Below the pieces are notes generated by a model. That model worked only from the letters and a program-made list of their open reading frames with translations, was not told where the DNA came from and made no database searches. A stretch of 64,000 nucleotides of DNA from contig JAMYHL010000082.1 of assembly GCA_025531455.1 (NCBI GenBank), positions 1 through 64,000 on the forward strand, given 5' to 3'. Both the position numbers and the translations under genes were made by a program. Below are positions 10,082 to 22,156 of this stretch, one piece after another (the first letter of the stretch is position 1; each line of letters begins with the position of its first letter). The DNA comes from Apiotrichum sp. Y4204. Its lineage: Eukaryota > Basidiomycota > Tremellomycetes > Trichosporonales > Trichosporonaceae.

Positions 10082-13000
10082 ATGGCCCCGAAGCGCCGGC
10101 CCGTCAACGTCGTGCGCTCGGGAAACGCGGGCAACTCGTCCAAGCCAAAGCCAAGCAAGGACAATAAAGACAAGGACGGCAAAGATGGCAAGGCGGGGGA
10201 CGACAAGCCGGCGCGCCCGCCGCCGCTGTTTCCGGTCGGATACAAGAGCCCCGTGACGCTGCTCAACGAGAAGTGCCAAAAGGCCGGGTGGGAGCGCCCG
10301 AGTATCGAGACTGTAAGCTGAATGCTGGATGCAGTGTCTTGCGAGCTGTGGAAAGAAATCTAACTCTGCTCAGAGGGCGAACCCCAAGTCCAACCCGACG
10401 ACGTACTCTGGCGTCGTGACGCTCCGCAAGCGCGTGAGCAAGAACGTATATGACCTCGATACGGTGCGCATGACCCCGCATCCTCCGTTGGAGGTCGAGA
10501 GCGAGGCGATGGCCAAGCACTGGCTCGCGACGTACGCCATGTTCCGCGTAGGTACATGTCTCCTTCCGTACTGATTCCAGTTCTGCAACCACCTCCCGAT
10601 GGCGCTCACCCTCCCGCCGAGCATCAGGCCGTACTGGACGACGCTGCTGGCGGAGAAGGCAGCCGCGCCGGACCACCGCGAGTGGGAGTGGGCCGCGGAT
10701 CCGTTTGCGGCCAAGCACGAGGTGGAGGCGCGCCAGAAGAAGAAGGCGGACAAGGACAAGGACGCCAAGGAGAAGGCATTTGGAGGCGCAGGCGGGGGCA
10801 GTGGACGGGACAGTGGCCGCTCGACGCCGGCACAGGATGGAAGTCGCGGGGGCAAGGCGTGGGCCGAGGCCCCCGAGGTGCGCATGGCGCCGGCGCTGCG
10901 CGAGATGGTCGAGGACACCGTGAAGAAGGTAAGTCGGAGCTGGGGGAGTGCTGACTTGCAGATGATGAAAAAGTTCCCTGCGGCGGTCACGGAGGCGACG
11001 CGCGAGATGGGTGGCACGCCGATCCCGACCCCGGGAGGAACTCCGGGTGCGAGCGGGACGGCGACGCCGGCGCTGGACGTCGCGCCGCTCCAGGCGCAGC
11101 TCGATACGCTGGGCTTCCGCGCGACGCACGTCGCGAGCTGCCTCTCCGCGCTCTCGGCTGCACACGCGCGGCTGCACTCGTCCGGTGCGGCGGGCAACGA
11201 TCCACTCGTGCTAAGCCTGAGTATTCTGTCCCCGCTCGAGGCGGCGATTGAGTGGCTCCTCCTCCATCTCCCCGAGGACGACCTTCCCCCGCGATACCGT
11301 CCGAGTGCGAGCTCCGCAAACATGGTCACTGGCGCGAGCGTTGCGCAGGGCGGCAAGAGCGCGCTCGTGCGCGGCTGGTTGGCAGACAAGCTTGCGCGCC
11401 AGGCGGGATTCCCGCGCAAGGCGGTCGAGGGTGTGCTGGACAGCGAGACGGTCGAGTCGCGTGCACTCGACGTCCTCGGCCGCAAGCTTTGTGGCTGGCA
11501 TGGCGAGGAGGGCGGGTGGGGTGTGACGGAGGTGGTTGAATGGAGCGGGAACGAGGACGAGGTTGCCGAACGCGACGTCATGCGCGAGGAGGAGCTTATG
11601 GCCCTCGAGGCTGTGCTCGGCGAGCGGTTCACGCGCGAGGCGCGCGAGGCATGCGTCGAGATCACAGTCGAGATGGCCCATGGGGACGATACACTCATGC
11701 TGAATGTGGTATTTGACTCGCACTCGCCGTATCCCTCGCCGCAGCACCCGACGCGCCCACCGGCATTCTACCTTTCCTCCACGACGCTTCCGTCTTACAT
11801 GCGCCTCCACCTACACGCGACAATGCTGGCCGCCTTCCGCGATCCGGAGCGGCACGACCTCGCGGGTGTGCTCGAGACGGGCATGGGTGGCGCGGTGCTG
11901 AGCATGGTCGAGCACCTCGAGACGGCCCTTCCGGGGGTTATCGAGGCGCCACCGGATATCGGTTCTGTGACGCAGCACCTCGTGCCGCGGGCAGCGGAGG
12001 AGGAGGACGCGCCGGCCAGGGTGATCGCGCGGCGGGAAGCGCCGAAAGCCAGGCGTAACGGGCCTCGCCGGGAGCCGTCCGCGGCAGAGAACGCCGCTGT
12101 TGCGGCTGCTCAGGCGCGCCTGTTCGCGGACCCCAAGTACGCGCCCATGCTTGCCGATCGCAAGAAGCTCCCAGCCTGGGCTGAGCGCGAAAACATCTGC
12201 TCTGCTCTGGATAGCAACCGTGTGCTCGTCGTGGTTGGTGAGACCGGTTGTGGTAAGAGGTAAGCTTACTGGCACGATTCCAAGCTTACACGCAGTACCC
12301 AGCTCCCGCAGTTTATTCTCGACCACGAGATCGCCGCGGGTCGCGGCGCGAGCACAAACATTATCGTCACCCAGCCGCGCCGAGTCGCTGCCATGGGTGT
12401 CGCGGCGCGTGTCGCGCAGGAACGCCTCGAGGATGTGGACTCGAAGCCTGGTACGGTTGGTTATGCGATTCGCGGCGAGCGGCGCGCGAATGCCGAAACG
12501 CGCCTGCTCTTCTGCACGACGGGTATCGTGCTCCGCCGGCTGGGCACTGGCGACGTGGACCTAAGCGGCGTGTCGCACGTTATCGTGGACGAGGCGCACG
12601 AGCGTGGCGTCGACACCGATCTGCTCATCTGCCTTCTCCGCGACCTCTTGGAGCGTAACAGCCGCATCAAGGTCATTCTCATGTCGGCTACCATCAACGG
12701 TGAGCAGCTGCGTAGATTGGTGGAAGCTGACAGGCAGAGGACATCTTCATCAAGTACTTTGGCGGCTGCCCGTCGCTCAAGATACCAGGTTTCACGTACC
12801 CCGTCGAGGACCACTACCTCGAGGACGTGGTGCCGCTGATCAAGTACCAGCCCACGCCGTCGCGCTTCGGGCCCAAGCTGAATGAGGAACAGAAGGCGGC
12901 GATGCGGGCAGACTACGAGAAGCTGGGGTTGAAGCAGGACGACCTGCGTGCGCTCGAGATCCTCTCCCAGTCGGACCGCATCGACTATGGGCTCGTGGCG

Positions 13001-14578
13001 ACTACGGTGCAGCACATTGTGCGCAACGCCGAGTCTCCGAACGGCGCTGTGCTCATTTTCATGCCTGGTGTGATGGAAATCAGGCAGTGCATCAGCGAAC
13101 TACAAAGTGTGGACCTCGGCCTGGTCGAGATCCTCCCGCTGCACGCCAACTTGTCGAGTGCGGAACAGCGGCGCGTTTTTGTGCCCACTGCCCCGCGGCG
13201 AAAGATTGTCGTGGCGACCAACGTCGCCGAAACATCAGTCACCATCCCCGATGTGGTGTATGTCGTTGACTCGGGCCGCGTCAAGGAGACGCAATACGAC
13301 GCAGACAACGGGATGCAGCGTCTCGTCGAATGTTGGACCTCGCGCGCGTCCGGCCGCCAGCGCCGCGGTCGTGCAGGTCGTACCCAGCCCGGCAAGTGCT
13401 ACAAGCTCTACACGCACCGCACGGAGAACAACTCGATGCCGCGCTTCCCAGTTCCGGAGATCATGCGCACGCCGCTCGAGGCGCTCTTCCTGCAGGTCAA
13501 GGCGATGAACGAAGAGACCGACGTCAAGGCGTTCCTTTCGCGTGCAATCGACCCACCGAAGATGCAGGCGATGGACGCGGCATGGCAAACGCTCCTCGAC
13601 CTCGGCGCCGTGGAGAGCGACAAGCAGACCGCAAAGCTCACCGCACTCGGGCGGCACATGTCGCTGTTGCCGGTGGACCTCCGCTTGGCGAAGATGCTCG
13701 TTCTCGGTACAATCTTCAAGTGCCTCGATCCCGTGCTCACCATCGCGTCGCTCCTCTCCTCCAAGCCGCTGTTCATCTCTCCAATGGACAAGCGCGAGGA
13801 GGCGCGCCGCGCACGCGAGAGTTTCTCCACCGCCCGCTCGGATCTTCTCACAGACGCAAAGGCGTACGCCGCTGCCGCGGCGCTCAAGCGCGGCGAGGCG
13901 CGTGCGTTTTGCGAGCAAAACTTCATATCGCCCAGCACCATGCGTGACATTACGTCGCTGCGCGGCGACTTCCTCGCTGCGCTCTCGAGCATTGGATTCG
14001 TCGGCTCGTCGGCTGCGACCCTCGCCGCCGCTTCCGTTAATGCCACGAGCGACAACCTCGTGAAAGCGGTCATCGTCGGTGGTCTCTACCCCCGCGTCGC
14101 GCGCATTGCGCTCCCCGACGCGCAGTTTGAGCGCATGCATGCCGGCGCGGTCCAGAAGGAACACGAGGCCAAGGCGGTCAAGTTCTTCGACGCCGGCGGA
14201 CGCGTGTTCCTCCACCCCTCGAGTGTGCTCTTCTCCGTCGCCGACGGGTGGAAGAAGGGATACCTCGCGTACTTCTCCAAGGCCGAGACATCCAAAGTGT
14301 TCCTGCGCGACGCGACCGACGTGCCTCTGTACGGTCTTTTGCTGTTCGGCGGGCAGATCACGGTCAACCATTGGGCCGGGGGGCTCATGCTCGGTGCTGA
14401 TGGCGTGGTCAAGCTGCGCGCCGCGACGCGTATTGGTGTGCTGTGCGCGCAGCTCCGCCGCCTCCTTGATGCGCAGCTCGCGGAGAAGATTGAGAGCCCG
14501 CACGGTGCAGCGGATATTCGCGACGACGTGACCCGCGCCATGATGGCGCTGCTTGCGCGTGATGGCCTGACGCAGTAG
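10082..14578 (+). CDS. DExH-box ATP-dependent RNA helicase (DHX57/Ucp12-like), 1431 aa
   Basis: Six exons: 10082-10312, 10374-10547, 10581-10928, 10962-12259, 12296-12699, 12738-14578; the introns are 60, 33, 33, 36 and 38 nt. The N-terminus is Lys/Asp-rich, then comes a conserved segment (residues about 65-150, ATYAMFRFCNHLPM) shared with the DHX29/DHX57 group. A UBA-like segment (AIEWLLLHLPEDDLP) and an RWD-like segment follow. Helicase motifs: I GETGCGKS (677-684), Ia TQPRRVAA, II DEAH (782-785), III SAT (814-816), V ATNVAETSVTIP and VI QRRGRAGR (about 1026). The HA2/ratchet and OB-fold (DUF1605) regions continue to the C-terminus. Known relatives are cytosolic RNA helicases linked to translation; the exact substrate is unknown. 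Intron 3 is 33 nt with no stop, so its retention would add 11 residues. Confidence 0.93.
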
Positions 14579-14968
14579 GCAGTGAGTGAGTCACCAGGAG
14601 GCGCGGTGTGATCGAGCTGGGGGAGGCCGAAAGGCGCATGCAGGCACAGGTAGGCGAAGTAGGCGGAGATGACGGATATCGCGAACCCTCGCGTATTTAG
14701 TAGATGTAGAACTTAGACAGCAGCATGTTATTGTCTTGATGCTTCTTGTGGGGTCGAGGCATGTCCTTCCGCATGCTATGCATCTGTTTCTGGCTCCCAT
14801 TATCGCGTCCTACGCGCTGTCTATGCCGGCTGGCTGATGTATGTCCGTCGTGCTTCGTCTCCGCCACTGTCGCTCGCCTCGCCTAAACCCATTCCGCACA
14901 TCCGCCTCACCGCCCCTCGCTCCCCAGTACTATTGCGCTGCGCCTCGCGCACGCTGCGCCCCGCGCGC
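14579..14968. other. Convergent 3' flanks
   Basis: 390 bp between the helicase stop and the carbonic anhydrase stop; both 3' UTRs should lie here. No gene seen. Confidence 0.6.
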
Positions 14969-15790
14969 TTAGTCGGTAAGGTTGTAAATCTTCTGGATGT
15001 CCTGGAGCATCTCGTTGAAGCCAATGTCGAGGTCCTTGAGGAGGCCGTCGCGGAAGTCGAACACCCATCCATGGACGATGGGGAAGCCCTGCTCTGCGTA
15101 GCTCTGCTGAACCGCCGCGGTCTTGATGACGTTGCGGCACTGCTCGATGACATTGACCTCGACGAGGCGGTCGTAGCGCTTCTCCTCGTCCTTGATCGCG
15201 TCGAGCTCGGCCTCGTGGAGGCGGTAAATGTCGCGAATGTTACGCAGCCACGGGTTGAGGATACCGAGGTCCTTGGGGGTCATGGCGGCCTTTACGCCGC
15301 CGCAGCCATAGTGCCCGCAGACGATGATGTGCTTGACCTTCAAGTGGCGCACGGCATAGTTGATGACGCTCATGACATTCAGGTCGAGGTTGTTTACGAG
15401 ATTCGCAATGTTGCGGTGGATGAATGCCTCTCCGGGCTCGAGACCGGTGATAATCTCGGCGGGCATGCGCGAGTCGGCACACCCGATCCAGAGGTATTCT
15501 GGCTCCTGGCCCGCCGAGAGTTTGACAAAGAACTCTGGGTCTTTTTCCTTTTGCTGGGCGGCCCAGGCGCGGTTGTGGGTGAACACGCGCTCATGGGACT
15601 GCTGCATAAAGTCGGGCATGGCGACCGAGGCGTGGCGCACGGCGTCGAGTGTCGCGGAGGGAACGGCGGGACGCGGGGACGGAGCCGAGGGAGATGAGGA
15701 TGAAGATGAGGATGAGCACGCGCGCGAGAGTGTCGTTGCGAGCCGTTGGCGGTGCCGGAGGAAATGCGAGATACGGTGGGAAGACAGCAT
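14969..15790 (-). CDS. Beta-carbonic anhydrase, 273 aa
   Basis: Single exon. It catalyses CO2 + H2O to bicarbonate and H+, supplying bicarbonate for carboxylation reactions. The beta-class active site is complete: Cys104-Ala-Asp106-Ser-Arg108 (zinc ligand plus Asp/Arg dyad), His160 and Cys163 in HYGCGG. The core (about residues 60-273) has the usual length. The first 50 residues are rich in Ser, Arg and Leu and lack acidic residues until Asp49, which fits a mitochondrial presequence. An internal Met58 (MPDFMQQSHERVF) would give a cytosolic form. Fungal homologues include yeast Nce103 and Cryptococcus Can1/Can2. The long antisense frame over this gene is a composition artefact. Confidence 0.95.
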   Translation of the reverse strand: MLSSHRISHFLRHRQRLATTLSRACSSSSSSSSPSAPSPRPAVPSATLDAVRHASVAMPDFMQQSHERVFTHNRAWAAQQKEKDPEFFVKLSAGQEPEYLWIGCADSRMPAEIITGLEPGEAFIHRNIANLVNNLDLNVMSVINYAVRHLKVKHIIVCGHYGCGGVKAAMTPKDLGILNPWLRNIRDIYRLHEAELDAIKDEEKRYDRLVEVNVIEQCRNVIKTAAVQQSYAEQGFPIVHGWVFDFRDGLLKDLDIGFNEMLQDIQKIYNLTD

Positions 15791-16743
15791 GGTGGATACT
15801 TTTTACCCCGGCTTTTATTGATGGAATGTATTTGGGGGGCGAAGTAGCGGTGGGGCAGCGGGTAGCGATGGCGATTGACCGAGCGCCTGTGATACGCCGA
15901 GGAGTAGTAGTATAGTGTAGTAGGTAGTAACTAAGGTGAGAATGCGAGCCCCGCAAGACCGGATAATATCGCGCGAATGTGACTCCACGACTGTGGGACC
16001 TTTGGGACCTCTTCGGGACCTCGACCGGTGTGCCTTTTTCTGTTCTTTTCCGCCCCCACCGCCCCTCTTTTTTTTGCTGGCTCCTCTTCGGCTCGCTGTG
16101 TTGTGGCTGGCCATGGGCGCGGAACAAGAACCCTCTCTGCAGCTCATCATCTCTGCTCCGGATCCTGCGGCTCGCTCCCTGCTCCCTGTCGTCAAATGTC
16201 TCACTTGTCTCGGGGGTAGTCACCACCTCCACCCGAAAAAAAAAAAATCTGATGGGGCAAGCAATCGCGAGATGCACGAGATGCCCCTTTGCCGAATCAC
16301 CGTGAGCCGGTTGACGTCATTGCCGACCCATGGCGTCCTGTCAATGGATGTCCTGTGGCTCGATCGCACGGCGTTGATTGCCTCGGCTGCGCCGTCCAAT
16401 GTGCCCCAGGAGCTGTTCGTGTGTGGTAGGTGATAGGAGAATGTGGGATGAACGGAAGGGTGAAGGCGGAGAGCCTCCGGAGCTTGGAGATTGCAGCCAC
16501 ATTCGGTAGTACCCAGTGACACTCGCAGCCGTGTGGGGAGAGGCTGTGATGACGAACGTCTTGGTCGTACGCGTCGAGCCGCGCATTTATCAACCTGGAT
16601 TCAGTCCAACAATGCGAGCCTCATCCTCCGGCCGATCGTAGACGTGCATTTACGAAATTACAAAGATGATACACTGTAGCCACAGCCACTGACCTCCGTC
16701 GTCCGAGCTCTCAGTCTTCCCTGATCCACGCTGATCTGATCCC
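15791..16743. other. Promoter region of the carbonic anhydrase gene and 3' flank of MCM5
   Basis: 953 bp with a T-rich run near 16070 and an A12 run near 16236-16247. No gene recognised. Confidence 0.5.
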
Positions 16744-19341
16744 TTAGACACCGACACGGTTAACGACCTTCTTCTGGCCCGAGAAGCGGACGACCTCGCG
16801 CTTCTCGAGGACATACAGCGCGCGCTCGAGCGCGTGCTGCGAGTAGCCCTGGTGCGTGACAAACTCGCGCACGAGCGACTGGTAGCTCGTGCTCCAGCCA
16901 ATCGGCAGGCGGCGCTTCAGCTCGCGCTCGATGCGCTCCATCTCGTCCTGCAACTCGGCACGCGTCATCCCGTCCACCTGGCCCGCCGCCACGGCGTCCA
17001 TCGTAGAGTACTTGAAGAGGCGGATCGCCTCCTCAACGTGGTGGATACCGACCGACGGCGTGAGCGTGATCTTGGCCAGCGACTCGGAGATACGGATGAT
17101 GGCCTCAAGCTGGCGCACGGTGATGGGAATAGAGGAGCGTTCGTCGTTGTCCCGCTCCACCTGCTGCACCTGTTTCCGCAGCTGGACAAAGTGGGATGAG
17201 AGCATCTCGGCGGCCTCGACAGACAGCCGCGGCGCGCACCGCGACTTGCAGTACGCAATGTACCGCTTCATCTTGTCAATGTCAATTTCGCCGACAATCT
17301 CGTCGTCCGCCTGCCGGTTCATGTGGATGTCCATGACGTGCTTGGCAATCGTCCGGTCGCGTGCCTCGTTGTGCTCGTCCTTGACAATGAAAATCATGTC
17401 AAAACGCGACAGAATGGTGGTCTGGAAGTCGATGTTCTCGCCAGGTGACTTCATGTCGTCGTAGCGACCAAACACCGGGTTGGCAGCCGCGAGAACCGAA
17501 GTACGCGAATTGAGAATGGTGGTAATACCGGCCTTGGCGATAGAGATGGTCTGTTGCTCCATCGCTTCGTGAATCGCCACGCGATCCTCGTCGCGCATCT
17601 TGTCAAACTCGTCAATGCAGACGACGCCGCCGTCCGCGAGCACCATCGCGCCACCCTCAAGGTAGAACTCGCGCTGATCGTCAGTTCACAGTTCTAAAGC
17701 AGCTAACTCACTGTTACCGGGTCGCGCTGCACTGAAGCGGTCAGACCAGCGGCGGACGATCCCTTGCCGGAGGTGTACACTGCGATCGGGGACACCTTCT
17801 CCACAAACTTGAGCAGCTGCGACTTGGCAGTACCGGGGTCACCGAGGAGAAGCACGTTGATGTCACCACGGAGGCGCATGCCGTCGGGAAGAATCTTCTT
17901 GCTTCCACCCATGAGGAGACAGGTGACCGCTTTCTTGATGTCGATGCTGCCGTAGATACTCGGGGCCACACTCCGTGCGAAACGCTCGTAGAGCCCCTCC
18001 GAGCGGCCCAGCTGCTGGAACTCTTCCTCCTCCTCGGGCGTGAATACTCGCGAACCAGGGGAAGACGCGAGAGATGTGTCGAGCTCTATGCCGAGCACGC
18101 GGAGATATGGCTGTCGCAGAGCCGGTGCGCCACTGTTCTTGGACTGGCAGTGTCAGGATAAGCATCTCCACACCACTTACGTTCTTCGAAGCCGGGGCGA
18201 ATGTGGAGTAGATACCAGTTGCAATGATGCGTGATCCCGGTACGACCTTGCCGGTGAGGTATCGCTCGGCCTGGAGCATCATGTGACGAGGCAGTTCACC
18301 AACAGGGACCATGTCCGGGGCCTCCTGGAGCTTGATCATCTGCTGGTCCATGAACCGGCAGCGGTCGTGGAGGATGACATACGGGTCGAGGGGGCACTCC
18401 TTCTTCTGTCCCTCTAGTGCTGGGCTGCAGGTCAGCCACGGATAACAGTCAAGACTCACGCATCACATCGGCGAGGAAGGGCTGCCCGCTCGCCACCCAT
18501 TGCTCCAGATACCTTGACCATCTTGACCGAACGACACGACTTGCACTGCAAGTGCAGCTCTGTCGCGCGCGATGACAGCTGCGACGCGTTGATGACAATA
18601 CCGGGTAGGCGAACAAGAGTTGTCAGAGTGTTCGCCTGTATGTCAGTTAATACAGTGACCTCCTAACTCACGGTCAGTTCACGGAACTGGAGCATGTTCA
18701 TCTGGCTCTTGAGGGTGACCTGCATTTCTGGCACGGCCTCAACTGCCGCCTCGGCGGTGGGGTTATCAGCGGGCTTAGCAAGTTGGCGTGCGAGACGGAG
18801 GACGGCCGACTCGAGCTGGTCTGTCAGTCCTTCTGTATATGTGATTGAACGCACCAGAGGAACCATCTCGCCGGGCTGCTCGTGCACCTTCTGCGCCATC
18901 TCGGCGCTGTAGACAGTCATGTGCTGCAGGTCAATGTCCAACGAGTGGTGGTGCATCAACAACGAGCTCTTCAGGCGTTCACTGCGGGGTAAGCAAGATG
19001 TCAAGAGGAATTTGTCATAGCTCGAATCGTGGTCAAAACGCCTTCCTCCAGGAGGGAAGCCATCACACCATGTCAGGTTATAAGAGGACGTGCAACCTGG
19101 CGACGAGATGACTGCCATCTTATATCTCTACACCCTCTGGACTCATTCCTCGATGAGACTCACCGGTACACAAACTCGGCGCCGACACGGAACGCGACGA
19201 GAAAGTCAAAGAACGCCTGCTCGTACGAGGACGGCGCGTCAGGCGCCTGGTCCGTCTGGAGGACATCGACGGCGAAGACGCGGTTCGGCTCGAATCCGCT
19301 CTGGCATGTTAGGTGTGTATCGCGGGGTATGGGCTCACCAT
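16744..19341 (-). CDS. MCM5: DNA replication licensing factor MCM5, 730 aa
   Basis: Eight exons, in transcript order: 19341-19339, 19300-19164, 18981-18855, 18815-18672, 18635-18460, 18424-18181, 18143-17712, 17673-16744. The lengths sum to 731 codons. Exon 1 contributes only the ATG; the protein then reads [13 protein letters not shown]. The N-terminal domain has a four-Cys zinc site (CKSC, RRC, KKEC). The AAA+ core has Walker A GDPGTAKS (378-385), Walker B CIDEF (about 440-444) and the arginine finger in SRFD (Arg511). Paralogue-specific stretches ([37 protein letters not shown]) identify MCM5, not other MCMs. It acts in the nuclear Mcm2-7 ring, the CMG helicase core, at origins. Three ACGCGT boxes about 120-160 bp upstream of the ATG suggest G1/S control. 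Intron 3 is 39 nt without a stop. Confidence 0.97.
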
Positions 19342-20152
19342 AATGTATGCGTTGTTATTGTTGTTACTGTTACAAGGCAAATATCAGATGTCGAGATGGA
19401 AGGACAATGCACAGGGAGAGGAGAGGGCAACAAAACGCACGCTCTCACCCCTTTCATTACGCGTCTGATTCCGGACGCGTCGCACCAGTTGGACGCGTTG
19501 GGCTGCGATGCATGTGATGGCGGGTTGATTGGTTTGATCCCGTGCCTCTATCTGTTCAAAAATGAGGTGTTAACTGAGTGACTTCGCATAAACTTCGGAA
19601 CACAAAGCTCGCCCAGGAACGATCGTGTGGGGCCACACCGACCAAGTGCGGCGATCAAAAGCTGATGCCGCCTCTAGCCGAGTCCCAAAGGCACCCCCCA
19701 TGCACCGCTGGTATCTGTCATCATGTAATCCCCTCGGTCTTCGGCCTCTCCGAACACTACTGGGACCATTGGCACTTCTTTTCGAGTCCACTGCCAGGAC
19801 ATCTCATCCATAGCCCGAGTGGCGACATCGGAAGTGGATGCCGGTGCGGCGTCCAATCCCATCACGTCGGCGAGTTTTTTTCGACTAACGATGTTTACCC
19901 AGCGGCTCGTTGTTTTAGATCATCTGCTGACAAAAGATGGGGAGGCTAGTCTTTTGTATCCTGTCAACTTGTAACATTCCCACCCACCACCTCATGGAGC
20001 GACCAGGTCTGCGGGTTATCTGATACGCCCCGCCGGCCATCTGCGACTTTGTGACTCGCGCCTGCACCGACGGCCGTACACAAAAACGCGTTACGCCCAC
20101 TTTGAAACGACCGCCCATTTCTCTCCGTATATTGCTTTCTGCACACCCCACC
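19342..20152. other. Divergent promoter region MCM5 / MFS exporter
   Basis: 811 bp between two divergently transcribed genes; contains the MluI-box cluster described separately. No gene seen. Confidence 0.6.
19459..19498. promoter_or_regulatory. Cluster of three MluI cell-cycle boxes (ACGCGT)
   Basis: ACGCGT occurs at 19459-19464, 19475-19480 and 19493-19498, spaced 16 and 18 bp apart, 118-157 bp upstream of the MCM5 start. ACGCGT is the binding site of MBF (Mbp1-type) factors that drive G1/S genes, including MCM genes, in ascomycetes and Cryptococcus. The motif is palindromic, so strand is not assigned. Confidence 0.75.
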
Positions 20153-22156
20153 ATGGCCGCCCCGGTCACGACGGCGAGCGAGAGGAACGGGGCAGAACGG
20201 CCTTCGTACGACATGGGCGAGCTTGCGCTCAGTCGTACACACAGTGCTGGCATCGCTGCTGCTGCAGGAGACACGGGTTTTGTCGTGACCCCCGAGCTGG
20301 CAGCAGAGACGGGCGAGAAGGATGCAGACGCTCCCACACATGCTCCGTACTCGCTGGCCCGCACAATTGGCATCGCGCTCGTCGCCACCTTCGCCATGGC
20401 CCTCTCCGGCGCCGGTACCATGTCCCTATCGATCGCACTGCCACGGATCCAAAAGGACCTCAACATGCCCACGTCGCAGCTGCAGTGGGTTTCCTCGGCG
20501 TTCGCCCTCACCAACGGTTGCTTCCTTCTCCTCGCTGGCCGACTGGCTGACGTATACGGTCGCAAAGTGGCGTTCATCGCCGGGGTAGGGTGGCACGCCC
20601 TTTGGTGCCTGATCGGCGGGTTCATGCATAAGTGAGTGGGATCGACGGGGGCGCGCCCTGTCATGGAGAAGGATGCCGCGGTGTGACGCGCCCGACAAAA
20701 ACAATGCACTAATCCTCAGCGCGGCTGCACTCGTTGTGACTCGCGCACTGGCGGGTATGGGTTCGGCACTGTCCATTCCCTCCGCTATTGGCATTATTGG
20801 CTCGAGCTTCACGGGGCGCACGCGCGCCAGCGCATTCGCGTGCTTCTCCGCTGGCGGTCCTATTGGCGGCGGGCTGGGATTCATCATCGGCGGTCTTCTT
20901 GTAGCCTACACAGAGTGAGAACAGTGGGCGTGTAGAGATACAAATTGCATCGTGGGCTGACATTATAGTCAAACCTGGCGCGCAGCGCTGTGGTGCTTTG
21001 CTGGAGCGGCGGCCTTCGTTACTGTGGCAGGCATCCTTGTTGTACCTCCGGACCGTAGCCTTGACCCGGACAGACGCGTAGACTACATCGGCGCTGCGCT
21101 CATCACCGTTGGACTGGTGCTTCTCCAATTCTCGGTATCATACGCGAACGACGCGCCTCAGGGTTGGAAGACAGGCTGTGAGTGATTGAACTCGGTTGTC
21201 CACTTCGTACTGACAGCATCCCTATTCAGTTATCATCGCCCTCCTCATCATCTCTATACTCTTCATCGCCTCGTTCTTTGTCTGGGAACACTACGTTGAG
21301 ACGCGCACGACGCGGCCTCCGCTCATGCGCCTCGCGCTGTGGACGCGTGCCCGCGGAAAGCTCGCGGCGACGTACATTGTCGGCGGCGTCATGTGGATGG
21401 GATTCGCGACCATCTTCTACAGTGCGACACTCTTTTACCAAGAGGTGAGTGGAGGCCATTCCACTAGCATCCCGACTTACACCCAGGTCCAAATGACAGG
21501 AACCATCGGCGCAATGCTCCGCTTCCTCCCTACCACGATATCGGGTCTGATCTGCAACATTCTAGTGGCGAAGCTCATCCACATCATTCCAAACCAGATT
21601 CTCATCTGTGTAGGAATCGCCGCGAACGGGCTCGCAAACGTCTTCTTCGCCATATCGCCCCGCGACGCGGTGTACTGGCGCCTCCCATTCAACGCCATGT
21701 GGCTTTCGGTGCTCGGCGCCGACTTCCTCATGGCCGTCGGAAGCGTATTCATCTCCACCCTCGCCCTCCCCGAGGAACAGAGTATTGCCGGTGGTGAGTG
21801 TAGAACCATCTATGCCGCTGACAGCAGCAATCTTCCAAACACTCGTGCAGCTCGGCGGGGCGCTTGGCCTCGCGTTTGTCGGTGTCGTCCAAACAAGTCT
21901 GCAGAACAAGGCGCTGGCGCAGGGCGTCGACAACGTTACGGCGCTGCTGCGCGGCCTGCATGGCGCGTTCTGGTTCGCGGCGGGTGCTTCATTCTCTGCG
22001 CTGCTGATTGCCGTCGTCATGCTCCGCGGTATGGGGCGGCCAGCGAGCAAGAAAAAGCCACGCAGCCTGGCTACTGCCGAAACGGGCGACACGGCGGCGA
22101 CAGCGGATGAGAGCAAGGAGATGGGGCAGGTGGAGAGCATTAGGGAAAAGGTTTAG
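20153..22156 (+). CDS. MFS transporter, DHA2-like drug:H+ antiporter type
   Basis: Six exons: 20153-20631, 20720-20914, 20969-21177, 21230-21444, 21487-21793, 21825-22156; the phases are consistent throughout and give about 578 aa. A hydrophilic N-terminal tail of about 65 residues is followed by many hydrophobic helices. The motif-A region reads GRLADVYGRKVAFIAG and the motif-C-like region SAGGPIGGGLGFIIGG, as in the 14-helix DHA2 family. The C-terminus is cytosolic, Lys/Ala/Glu-rich. It probably exports small molecules across the plasma membrane; the substrate cannot be read from sequence. The last intron ends in ACAGCAG (a NAGNAG acceptor), so two isoforms differing by one Ala are possible. 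The ATG follows a CACC context; an upstream in-frame ATG exists at 20051 but its extension is not protein-like. Confidence 0.9.

Noticed and set aside
13235..14503. 422-codon minus-strand open frame
   Set aside because: Lies opposite the helicase core; Arg/Glu/Leu-rich composition follows from GC-rich codons. The sense frame has all helicase motifs.
14837..15697. 286-codon plus-strand open frame
   Set aside because: Mirror frame of the beta-carbonic anhydrase gene, with no motif.
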